A stretch of DNA of 64,000 nucleotides, from NCBI GenBank assembly GCA_964571725.1, contig CAZNDB010000001.1:248001-312000 (forward strand), written 5' to 3'. Below the pieces are notes generated by a model. That model ran no database searches. It worked only from the letters and a program-made list of their open reading frames with translations, and was not told the origin of the DNA. The translations under genes were made by a program, and so were the position numbers. Source of the stretch: UBA1369 sp964571725. Its GTDB lineage: Bacteria; Patescibacteriota; Gracilibacteria; UBA1369. This document shows, one piece after another, positions 57,278 through 64,000 of the stretch (its first letter is position 1; each line of letters opens with the position of its first letter).

Positions 57278-57979
57278 TTACAGCGCAGCCATCACCGAAG
57301 CCGTATCCACTTTGATACCGGGGCCCATGGTTGTGGCAACTGATAAACTCACTATGTAGGTTCCTTTGGCGGCAGACGGTTTGCTGTCCACGATGGCTTT
57401 CACCAAAGCTTTCAGGTTACCCTTCAAATCTTCGGCGGAGAAAGAAACTTTGCCGAAAGTGTTGTGCATCTGTCCCTGCTTGTCCGTTCTGAATTCCACT
57501 CGACCTTTCTTCAGTTCTTTGATGGTTTTGCCGATTTCAGGAGTAACGGTTCCGGCCTTGGGATTTGGCATTAAACCTTTGGTACCGAGAGTCTTGGCGA
57601 CCTTACCCAGATTCTTCATGACTTCCGGACTGGCAACCGCAACGTCAAAGTCCAGCCAGCCTTTCATAATTTCCTCAATCAATTCATCCAGACCGGCCCG
57701 GATTGCTCCGGCTTCCTTGGCCTCATTAACTTGATTTTCATTGACGAAAGCAATGACGCGGACATCCTTACCCGTTCCGTGGGGCAGAGCCACCGTGGAA
57801 CGTACTAATTGTTCGGCCTGCTTCACGTCTACGCCCAATTTGACGTGCAGCTCGCAGCTGGCATCAAATTTAGTGGTGGAAGTCTTCTTCAGGAGCTCGC
57901 AGGCCTCGTCTAAAGAATACACTTTATTTCGGTCTACCAGTTCCGAAACTTTCTTGTAATTTTTACCTTTCTTGGACAT
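57278..57979 (-). CDS. rplA: 50S ribosomal protein L1 (uL1)
   Basis: The protein has 233 residues with the L1 features: KFDASCELHVKLGVDVKQAEQ, the second-domain GTKGLMPNPKAGTVTP signature, and the closing GPGIKVDT. L1 forms the ribosomal stalk and can repress its own mRNA. It is separated from rplK by an unrelated membrane gene, which is unusual. rplJ and rplL do not follow it here. Confidence 0.96.
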   Translation of the reverse strand: MSKKGKNYKKVSELVDRNKVYSLDEACELLKKTSTTKFDASCELHVKLGVDVKQAEQLVRSTVALPHGTGKDVRVIAFVNENQVNEAKEAGAIRAGLDELIEEIMKGWLDFDVAVASPEVMKNLGKVAKTLGTKGLMPNPKAGTVTPEIGKTIKELKKGRVEFRTDKQGQMHNTFGKVSFSAEDLKGNLKALVKAIVDSKPSAAKGTYIVSLSVATTMGPGIKVDTASVMAAL

Positions 57980-58043
57980 GTTCTTGAATCTTGCGTGGTA
58001 TTACCGCCGGATCGACACCCGGCTCCCACTTGAATAAATAAAT

Positions 58044-58472
58044 TTATGCTTTCTTTTTGGATCTTTTCCAGTCCAGCTGAATCAGCCAGAAGTGGAGCAG
58101 CCATACCGGGAAACCGACCAGCGTCAGAGCCACCGATTCGGACAATTGTCTGTTGAAATCGTTGGTCTGTTGAAGCTTTTGTTGGGCCTCCTGATTCTGT
58201 CTGGTCTCCTGTACGCATCTTTCAACCTCTGCGGGGGGCCTGGCAATCTGTTGTTTGCCATCGGCCGTATAGGTATATTCACAGCCGCTCTTTTCATAGG
58301 GCAAGCTGTAATAGGTGAAATTATCCACCGGAAACCATACGTTCAGAACCATCTTAACGGCTCCCGAAGCTCCCATGATAAAACAGATCAATCCGATAAT
58401 AGCGGCCAGACTCAGATAAATGGTACGGATGTATTGCAAGGCGCCTGGTTTTTGATCTGGTGATGTTACCAT
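58044..58472 (-). CDS. Membrane protein inserted between rplK and rplA
   Basis: The protein has 142 residues. Two membrane helices near the N-terminus (about 14-36 and perhaps 38-46) and one near the C-terminus (about 116-133) flank a charged, Gln-rich middle with two Cys (about C63 and C87). It resembles DUF5671-like membrane proteins in layout, but I cannot confirm this. It lies 12 bp after rplK and 64 bp before rplA on the same strand, so it is probably co-transcribed with ribosomal genes. Confidence 0.75.
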   Translation of the reverse strand: MVTSPDQKPGALQYIRTIYLSLAAIIGLICFIMGASGAVKMVLNVWFPVDNFTYYSLPYEKSGCEYTYTADGKQQIARPPAEVERCVQETRQNQEAQQKLQQTNDFNRQLSESVALTLVGFPVWLLHFWLIQLDWKRSKKKA

Positions 58473-58484
58473 GTTTTTGGTTTG

Positions 58485-58910
58485 TTATTTTTCTACGTCT
58501 ACTCCCATGCTGCGCGCGGTGCCGGCAATAATCTTCATGGCGGCTTCCACGCTATTGGCATTTAAATCAGTCATTTTCTTCTCGGCAATTTCACGTAATT
58601 GTGCCTTGCTGAGCACGCCCACTTTTTCCTTGTTGGGAACGCCGGAGCCCTTGGGGATCTTGATGGCTTTCATAATCAGAACGGCGGCCGGAGGAGTCTT
58701 CAGAATAAAAGTAAAAGTTTTGTCTTCATAGACTGTGATTTCCACCGGAATAATGGTGTCACCCATGGGAGCTGTGGCGGCATTAAACTGGCTGCAGAAT
58801 CCTGGAATATTTACTCCGTGCTGACCCAGGGCGGGACCGATCGGAGGTGCTGGATTGGCCTTCCCGGCCGGGATTTGTAACTTGATTACTGTATGTATCT
58901 TTTTTGCCAT
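58485..58910 (-). CDS. rplK: 50S ribosomal protein L11 (uL11)
   Basis: The protein has 141 residues, the full L11 length. It has VIKLQIPAGKANPAPPIGPALGQ at the N-terminus, the rRNA-binding C-terminal domain and the closing IAGTARSMGV motif. It forms the GTPase-associated centre of the ribosome. The expected upstream neighbours nusG and secE lie 3.6 kb away, beyond two inserted genes. Confidence 0.96.
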   Translation of the reverse strand: MAKKIHTVIKLQIPAGKANPAPPIGPALGQHGVNIPGFCSQFNAATAPMGDTIIPVEITVYEDKTFTFILKTPPAAVLIMKAIKIPKGSGVPNKEKVGVLSKAQLREIAEKKMTDLNANSVEAAMKIIAGTARSMGVDVEK

Positions 58911-58969
58911 AGTAAATTAATTTGATGTAAATGGTTCAGGCGGATGTAGAAGCGGCACCAGCCCAAATC

Positions 58970-59740
58970 TTAGATAAGTTCCGAAAGCAGTCTGGATATT
59001 AATTCAAAATTAGTCTTATTTCCATCTTTATCCTTCGGGTAGCTCAGAGCATACACATTGGATCGGGTTTTTACAACTAAAAATGCGTCGCTCCTTTCTT
59101 CCTGAAAATTTATGTAAAAAGAGCTCAGTCCGAACTGGTTGGATTCATTTACGGTAACGCCAAGTTCGTCCTTTATTTTGGCTTTCAGAAAATCATATAT
59201 TTCCTGGGTGCCGGAATCATCGGAAAAGTTGAATTCATAAACCCTCAGGATTTGAATCTCATTTCCGTCAATCAGCTGAATTATTTTTTTATCCACAATA
59301 TCCAGATAACTTAGCATGGAGAGATCAAACTGTTCAAAGAGCTGTCCGCTAAAGGGTCGCGGCTTGATCACGAAATCCTGGTAGCCAACCTTGCCCAGCA
59401 GTTCCGCGCTGACGTTTTTCAAAAGTGATTCCGACGGATCGGGCTGATCGTTTGGGGTTTGGATGTCTTCAGGATCCGGATTTACAATTTTTAAGCGGCC
59501 GTCCTCCATTACGATATTATTTTCCACCGGAGAATCTTCCGTGGTGGCAATAATCTTACTAATCACCTCCCTCGAAAAGGGATTTGCTTTTTCTTCGGTG
59601 GTCTGTGAATTATCGGCCTCGGCACTGGGAAAAGGCTTGCGTATGGGGGCTTCTTCCACGTTGCTGATGGCAATAAAAAGCACTATCAGGATCGACAGTA
59701 TCGAGATCATCGCCAGTGCTGTGGAGGATTTGCTGTACAT
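58970..59740 (-). CDS. Single-pass membrane protein of unknown function
   Basis: The ATG at 59740 gives 256 residues; an open frame extending to 59908 is not used because it overlaps the divergent gene and its promoter. One membrane helix (about 9-28) is followed by an acidic linker and a domain (about 105-256). That domain has VGYQDFVIKPRPFSGQLFEQFDL and QILRVYEFNFSDDSGTQEIYDFLKAKI, and it may be extracytoplasmic. I do not recognise the family. It is divergent from the TIG-domain gene. Confidence 0.7.
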   Translation of the reverse strand: MYSKSSTALAMISILSILIVLFIAISNVEEAPIRKPFPSAEADNSQTTEEKANPFSREVISKIIATTEDSPVENNIVMEDGRLKIVNPDPEDIQTPNDQPDPSESLLKNVSAELLGKVGYQDFVIKPRPFSGQLFEQFDLSMLSYLDIVDKKIIQLIDGNEIQILRVYEFNFSDDSGTQEIYDFLKAKIKDELGVTVNESNQFGLSSFYINFQEERSDAFLVVKTRSNVYALSYPKDKDGNKTNFELISRLLSELI

Positions 59741-59804
59741 ACAGTCATAATAAAACACCGCTGGGGGGAAAAGTAAAGAATTACGGCACTCCTCCGACTG
59801 TGAA

Positions 59805-59833
59805 TTGCGAAAATGGTAAAAAAGTGCTAAAAT
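59805..59833 (+). promoter_or_regulatory. Promoter candidate for the TIG-domain protein gene
   Basis: TTGCGA (59805-59810), a 17-bp spacer and TAAAAT (59828-59833) predict a start near 59840, 24 bp before the ATG. Confidence 0.5.
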
Positions 59834-59863
59834 AAAAGGATTATTATTTCTAACAAACTGAAA

Positions 59864-62449
59864 ATGCTTCATAAAGGAATTCATCACCATGTCAAAAAAC
59901 ATGGCCATAAATATATTGCCGTTACGTTAATGACAGGTTTGCTTGTGTCATTACTGGCCTATGGGCCGGGAACATATAAAAAGGCTTCTGCAGCGGCCTA
60001 TGCGCAGTGGAGCGGGGCAAAAATCGTCAATTATTCTCCCTTCGGCAACTATCATTCTACCCAGCAAAAACAATTTATACAGCGTACTTCAGATGGCAAT
60101 TACGTTGCAGCCTGGAGGGAAGGCTCCAGCTCGCCCAATTATGATTTATACGCCCAAAAATTTGACAACAACGGAAACCTTATGTGGACAAGCGGCTGGA
60201 GTGACATAGAAATATCAGGGTTATCGGGCTATGAGCCATATTCTGACATTGTGGACATGGAGGCCGATGCGTCTGGAGGAACATATATCGCATTTACCAG
60301 GTACTCGACAACCGGCCCGGTATACGACGTTTGGGTCGGTCGATACAATGGCTCTAACGGCTCCGCGCTGTGCAAAACAAATCTATATGGTTCAGGCGGG
60401 GACTTGCAGGAAACGGCCATTCAGTTGGCCCCGGATGGATCGGGAGGAGTATTTGCAGTATGGAAGGAAAACAATACCGCAAAAATACAGATGACTCACC
60501 TGAATGATACCTGCAGCGTGGATGCTGGCTGGAATACTGGCGGATCGGGTACGTATCGGGCGGTAAACCTGTTTACGGGAACAAATGTCTGGTATCCGGA
60601 AATTTTTGAAAGCGGCACAGGAAATTACATAGTCACTTTCTATGATGGTTCCGCAGTAGAGGAATTGCGCGCGATCAAAGTTCAAGGGTCAAATGGTAGC
60701 ATACTATGGACCAATGCAGCAGGTTCTGTACCCTTTGCCTATGAACACACTTCTTCACCGGATGGAGCCGGTGGCGTCATTTTAGCTTATACTAATGGTA
60801 GCGGTTCACCACAAACCGAAATATTTGCCACTCGACTGGCCCCTGCAGACGGTTCGGTTGTTTGGGGCCCCATTTCACTCGGCACCGGAAGCAGTGTCTA
60901 TGATCCGCAAATGGTTCCCAACACGACCTCTGGGACAACGGATGGTGCCATCATCGTCTGGACCACTACCAATTATTCTACCGGCCAGCTCTATGGCCAA
61001 AAAATTACTGCTGCCGGTACTAAACAGTGGAATAGAGGTAATCCACTGTCCATTATCAATACCGACGCCTCACTGGCACCATTTGGTGACTGGCATGGCG
61101 CACAGTCAGACAACAGTGGCGGAATATTTGTCGGTTATCTGAAGAACAGCTTCATTGGCGGAAACAAAATTGTCGGTGTTCAGCGAGTATTGAGCGACGG
61201 TACACGGGATTATGGCAATGGAGGATATGACCTGACCATGCTGAACTACACTCTCAGCTATAACTGGCCGGACATTGCTTATGACGGTGATGACGGAGTC
61301 ATGATGGTCTATTCAGATAATAATGTGTTTAACGGTGGCTGGAATACTTATGCTCAATATGTGGCAGGCTCTGCGCCTCCACCGGTCATTGATTACGTTG
61401 ATCCGTATTATTCTTACATCAAGGCCAGCAATGTCTTTGTCTACATTGAGGGAAGCAACCTGGCTGACGTGGAAACGACCACCATTGGCGGCGCCCCTTG
61501 CAGTCTGATCCAGAAAGCCGATACCTTTTACGGATGTGAAATTGCCAATATCCCCAATCTGCCAAATCAGTGGGTAGATGTCTATATGGAAACACCGACT
61601 GGGAATTCGGGGGATTCCGGTGACGGTCTGTTTTACATCTATGGCACACCGGTTATAACGAGCATGGCACCGGAATCCGGTTCAGCCGTCGGCGGAGAGG
61701 TGGTGACTATTGAAGGAAGTGGTTTTGGTGAACAAACAGCAGTAGATTTCGGTGGAGAGCCAGCAATGATACAATACTATGAATTTAATTTACTTGAGGT
61801 GATTGTCCCCGCTGGCACGGCAGGACAAACGGTAAACGTTACTCTAACCAATCCTGGCAATTATACCGCCATTGCCGGGGAATATGAATATCTGGTGCCT
61901 CCCGTTATATGCATTCCCGGCCCCGGTGAGACCTGCGGCGAAATCACCATCGGCTGCGGAGCCGGCGAGGTGACCATAGAGGCCAGCGAGGGAGCAACTT
62001 TTGATGCCAGGACCACCAGCTTCTACAATGATCCCACCAATGCCGCGCTTACTGGAGCCGATTTGAACATAGATCTGATCGATACCCGCACTTATGATCC
62101 CGGTACGGAACCGGATGAAACCTGCGGAGATGGAGCCACGGTACAGATTCAATCCACCGGTCTCACCAAGGATGGCCTGGGAGTTCCTCCGATATTGGAC
62201 ATGAGCCTGAATACAGCACCGACAATGGCCTGTGTGGGACTTTGCGGGCCATCCGACATCAGTGAAGTAGCTACGCTTCAGAATTCAACCGGATCAATTT
62301 CTACCGCCAAAGACGTGATTGTGACGAGCGAGGCTTTTTCTGGAACGATTCGGACCACCTTTTCAGGAACCGATCTGGAGGTTGTGCGCCCCGGTGCTGT
62401 GATCCCGCAGGGTAACTATGCGGGGGTTATTACTTTCACGCAGCTGTAG
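59864..62449 (+). CDS. Large secreted protein with IPT/TIG domains
   Basis: The protein has 861 residues. A His/Lys-rich N-terminus and a membrane segment (about 20-35) form a long signal peptide ending near ASAAA. Residues about 45-500 are WxxG/YxxY-rich beta repeats, perhaps a beta-propeller (VAAWREG, VWKENN, VIVWTTTN, MMVYSDN spaced regularly). Two IPT/TIG immunoglobulin-like domains follow (about 505-590 and 592-680; PVITSMAPESGSAVGGEVVTIEG is classic). The C-terminus is a Cys- and Gly-rich domain. It is probably an adhesin or surface enzyme. It splits the secE-nusG and rplK-rplA neighbourhood. Confidence 0.8.
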   Translation: MLHKGIHHHVKKHGHKYIAVTLMTGLLVSLLAYGPGTYKKASAAAYAQWSGAKIVNYSPFGNYHSTQQKQFIQRTSDGNYVAAWREGSSSPNYDLYAQKFDNNGNLMWTSGWSDIEISGLSGYEPYSDIVDMEADASGGTYIAFTRYSTTGPVYDVWVGRYNGSNGSALCKTNLYGSGGDLQETAIQLAPDGSGGVFAVWKENNTAKIQMTHLNDTCSVDAGWNTGGSGTYRAVNLFTGTNVWYPEIFESGTGNYIVTFYDGSAVEELRAIKVQGSNGSILWTNAAGSVPFAYEHTSSPDGAGGVILAYTNGSGSPQTEIFATRLAPADGSVVWGPISLGTGSSVYDPQMVPNTTSGTTDGAIIVWTTTNYSTGQLYGQKITAAGTKQWNRGNPLSIINTDASLAPFGDWHGAQSDNSGGIFVGYLKNSFIGGNKIVGVQRVLSDGTRDYGNGGYDLTMLNYTLSYNWPDIAYDGDDGVMMVYSDNNVFNGGWNTYAQYVAGSAPPPVIDYVDPYYSYIKASNVFVYIEGSNLADVETTTIGGAPCSLIQKADTFYGCEIANIPNLPNQWVDVYMETPTGNSGDSGDGLFYIYGTPVITSMAPESGSAVGGEVVTIEGSGFGEQTAVDFGGEPAMIQYYEFNLLEVIVPAGTAGQTVNVTLTNPGNYTAIAGEYEYLVPPVICIPGPGETCGEITIGCGAGEVTIEASEGATFDARTTSFYNDPTNAALTGADLNIDLIDTRTYDPGTEPDETCGDGATVQIQSTGLTKDGLGVPPILDMSLNTAPTMACVGLCGPSDISEVATLQNSTGSISTAKDVIVTSEAFSGTIRTTFSGTDLEVVRPGAVIPQGNYAGVITFTQL

Positions 62450-62468
62450 GCATCCTAATCAATACACA

Positions 62469-62498
62469 AAAAAGGGAGACCAATACGGTCTCCCTTTT
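62469..62498. terminator. Terminator between the TIG-domain gene and nusG
   Basis: The perfect stem AAAAGGGAGACC / GGTCTCCCTTTT has a 5-nt loop with A/T-rich flanks, usable from both convergent genes. Confidence 0.88.
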
Positions 62499-62539
62499 AA
62501 TTTTTAATTATCTTTGCATGAGCGAATGCGCGCAAGTGT

Positions 62540-63085
62540 TTATTTTTTCCTTACCTGCGTGAAATCCAGTTCAATAGGCGTTTCGCGTCCGAAAATGGAA
62601 ATCAATACTTTGACCTTGCCCTTTTCCTCGTCCACTTTGTTGACGATTCCGTCATAGTTTACAAAAGGTCCGTCCAGAATCATTACATGGTCTCCCAGGC
62701 TGAAGTCGATCTTGAATTTGGCATCCTGTTCTCCCATTTGCTTCTTAACGATGTTGAATTCATCAGGTGAAACCGGTACCGGTACATTTCCGGCGCCTAC
62801 GAATCCCGTGACATTGGGCGTATTTCTGACCACATACCAGGATTCATCCGTTACAGTCATGTCTACGAGCACATATCCGGGGAAAATTCTCTTCTTTTCA
62901 GTAACCGGCTCTCCCTTCTTGATCACAATTTGTGTCTCTTTTGGCACAACCACATCAAAAATATAATCATGCATGTTCAGAGAATCAATTCTCTGTTTCA
63001 GTGCTTCGGCCACCGCATCTTCATATCCGGAGTAGGTATGTATCACATACCAGTGTCTTCCGGTGTTTTCCGCTTGTCTTCCCAT
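62540..63085 (-). CDS. nusG: Transcription termination/antitermination factor NusG
   Basis: The protein has 181 residues. The NGN domain is present (WYVIHTYSGYEDAVAEALKQRI, then FPGYVLVDM). The C-terminal KOW domain follows (GDHVMILDGPFVNYDGIVNKVD). NusG couples RNA polymerase to ribosomes or Rho. It follows secE by 24 bp as in most bacteria. Confidence 0.96.
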   Translation of the reverse strand: MGRQAENTGRHWYVIHTYSGYEDAVAEALKQRIDSLNMHDYIFDVVVPKETQIVIKKGEPVTEKKRIFPGYVLVDMTVTDESWYVVRNTPNVTGFVGAGNVPVPVSPDEFNIVKKQMGEQDAKFKIDFSLGDHVMILDGPFVNYDGIVNKVDEEKGKVKVLISIFGRETPIELDFTQVRKK

Positions 63086-63109
63086 ACTATTGTTTTATAA
63101 CTTAATAAA

Positions 63110-63322
63110 TTATACCGTTGCCGCCAAATCCAGTAATTGAGTATACCCGAAGTTAAATAACCAGTCCGCCAAGCCGATAATTGCCGCCGTGGTCAGACAG
63201 AAGGCCAAAACTACGATAGTGAGTCGTACGGCTTTCTTGCTGGTGGGCCAGGTGACGCGCTTCAACTCCATTGCGCTTTCTACGGCATAATTAACAACGG
63301 GATTCAGTTTCTTTTCAGTCAT
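63110..63322 (-). CDS. secE: Preprotein translocase subunit SecE
   Basis: From the ATG at 63322 the protein has 70 residues. The conserved amphipathic helix ESAMELKRVTWPTSKKAVR leads into a single membrane helix (about 36-58). It stabilises SecY in the translocase. It is first in secE-nusG; a start at 63337 is less usual. Confidence 0.94.
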   Translation of the reverse strand: MTEKKLNPVVNYAVESAMELKRVTWPTSKKAVRLTIVVLAFCLTTAAIIGLADWLFNFGYTQLLDLAATV

Positions 63323-63389
63323 ATTTGAGTAAACCAATTAGTAAAAGCAAAAAAATTTAACCAAAATTGTCAATATTAATCAAGAAGTT

Positions 63390-63418
63390 TTGATAAAAAA
63401 GCCGTTTTTTGTTAAAAT
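63390..63418 (+). promoter_or_regulatory. Promoter candidate for the pilin-like gene
   Basis: TTGATA (63390-63395), a 17-bp spacer and TAAAAT (63413-63418) predict a start near 63425, 26 bp before the ATG at 63451. Confidence 0.6.
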
Positions 63419-63450
63419 TAGTAAATAAACCTTGCCTTTGAAAGGCACCA

Positions 63451-64000
63451 ATGAAAACAAACACTACGATATTTCGGAACATCTTCATCATAATCGGGCT
63501 TACGCTCTTTGTAAATCAAATGGCCGGAGCTCAGACTATTCCGGTTCCCGACGTATCCAATTATGGCGGCATGGTTCAGAATCCCGGAAATATCACCAAT
63601 TTTGACAGTGCCTTTGCCTCCTTGATTGTCGGGCTGGTAATGAACGCCCGCTATCTTTTGACGGCCATTGCCATTTCATTAATGGTATTTGCCGGATTCA
63701 AAATGGTTACTTCCCAGGGACAGGAGAAAGCCTGGACGGATGCCAAAGCCTCCATGGTTTGGGGGATAGTAGGACTGGCCCTGGTGGGTCTGTCGGGAGA
63801 GATTGTCCGTATCTTCGCGGTTGGAAACTGTTCCGAACTGGGTATGCTGCCGGCTTCCAACAATCTGGGCTGCACTTCGGGAGGCTTCCTGAAAAACCCC
63901 AGCGCCATCATCCAGCGATCGACCGTATTCAACAAAGCAGTGCAGTATATCATCACCTTTCTGAAATATCTGATTGGCGCAGTGACTGTGCTGATGCTGG
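63451..64000 (+). CDS. TrbC/VirB2 pilin-like membrane protein, 3' end cut by the window edge
   Basis: The frame opens at the ATG at 63451 and is still open at the right edge (about 183 residues). A signal peptide (about 1-28, ending GAQ) is followed by a short loop. Two helices come next (FASLIVGLVMNARYLLTAIAISLMVFAGFKM and ASMVWGIVGLALVGLSGEIV), then a Cys-containing loop and another helix (AVQYIITFLKYLIGAVTVLML). The repeated two-helix pattern with GFKM resembles TrbC/VirB2-type pilins common in Patescibacteria. It could be a tandem pilin duplication. It diverges from secE. Confidence 0.75.
   Translation, partial: MKTNTTIFRNIFIIIGLTLFVNQMAGAQTIPVPDVSNYGGMVQNPGNITNFDSAFASLIVGLVMNARYLLTAIAISLMVFAGFKMVTSQGQEKAWTDAKASMVWGIVGLALVGLSGEIVRIFAVGNCSELGMLPASNNLGCTSGGFLKNPSAIIQRSTVFNKAVQYIITFLKYLIGAVTVLML

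Noticed and set aside
59741..59908. N-terminal extension of the leftward membrane protein gene
   Set aside because: It overlaps the divergent TIG gene start and its promoter; the ATG at 59740 is directly followed by the membrane helix.
1..64000. CRISPR arrays, transposases, integrases, rRNA genes or a replication origin
   Set aside because: No regularly spaced repeats, no transposase or integrase motifs, no rRNA segments and no DnaA-box cluster were recognised by eye.

Overview
The window looks like a chromosomal segment of a member of the Candidate Phyla Radiation (Patescibacteria). This is inferred from gene content: compact operons with many overlapping genes, SLH-domain surface proteins, a K+-independent-type membrane pyrophosphatase, a SUF operon, a DUF1385 protein, and a TrbC/pilin-like protein at the right edge. 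A Peregrinibacteria-like lineage is one possibility that I cannot prove. TGA is used as a stop (for example at the end of nusB), so this is ordinary code 11 and not the recoded Gracilibacteria/Absconditabacteria code. Most of the window has mid-range GC; one island (about 32.9-38.4 kb) is visibly AT-rich and one gene (27.9-28.6 kb) is visibly GC-rich.

Left part (1-16.4 kb): an alpha/beta hydrolase cut by the window edge; a Bax-inhibitor-like protein; YceD/DUF177-rpmF; nusB-rnc; a membrane-anchored peroxiredoxin; Nudix-pepA; then a thiol-redox group (trxB, a 2-Cys peroxiredoxin, a rhodanese). A long leftward operon follows: sufC-sufB-sufD(short)-MEMO-like-sufS-sufU-MIP18/SufT-like, then a thermonuclease-like and a NYN nuclease.

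Middle (16.4-32.5 kb): an M15 peptidase, topA, pepF, an SLH protein, a bactofilin-like membrane protein, a Nudix/CYTH pair, a minimal alkylguanine transferase, lipoproteins, an ABC exporter, and scattered tRNAs (Pro-CGG, Pro-GGG, Leu-CAG, Val-CAC).

Accessory region (32.6-39.2 kb), the most interesting part: an AT-rich, tightly coupled leftward operon of an XRE controller, a restriction-endonuclease candidate, a beta-class DNA methyltransferase, and a 1055-residue membrane protein of no family I recognise. It abuts a tRNA-Ile(CAU) gene split in its anticodon loop by a 625-nt group I intron. I could trace the intron's P1, P2, P3, P7, P8 and P9 pairings by eye. The intron's P1 loop carries an HNH endonuclease gene on the opposite strand, behind its own extended -10 promoter.

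Right part (39.3-64 kb): an HD hydrolase, the membrane pyrophosphatase, a ferric-reductase-like flavoprotein with a cytochrome b5 lipoprotein, an MFS transporter, tRNA-Trp and rpsT. Then comes a 971-residue SLH/FlgD-repeat surface protein behind a strong promoter and a long, nested-helix 5' leader. After it lie YtxH, three uncharacterised cytoplasmic proteins, folD-tmk-dut, DUF1385, and a broken-up secE-nusG / rplK-rplA neighbourhood. That neighbourhood has a secreted TIG-domain protein and other membrane genes inserted in it.

All coordinates and motifs come from reading the sequence; no homology search or folding program was run.
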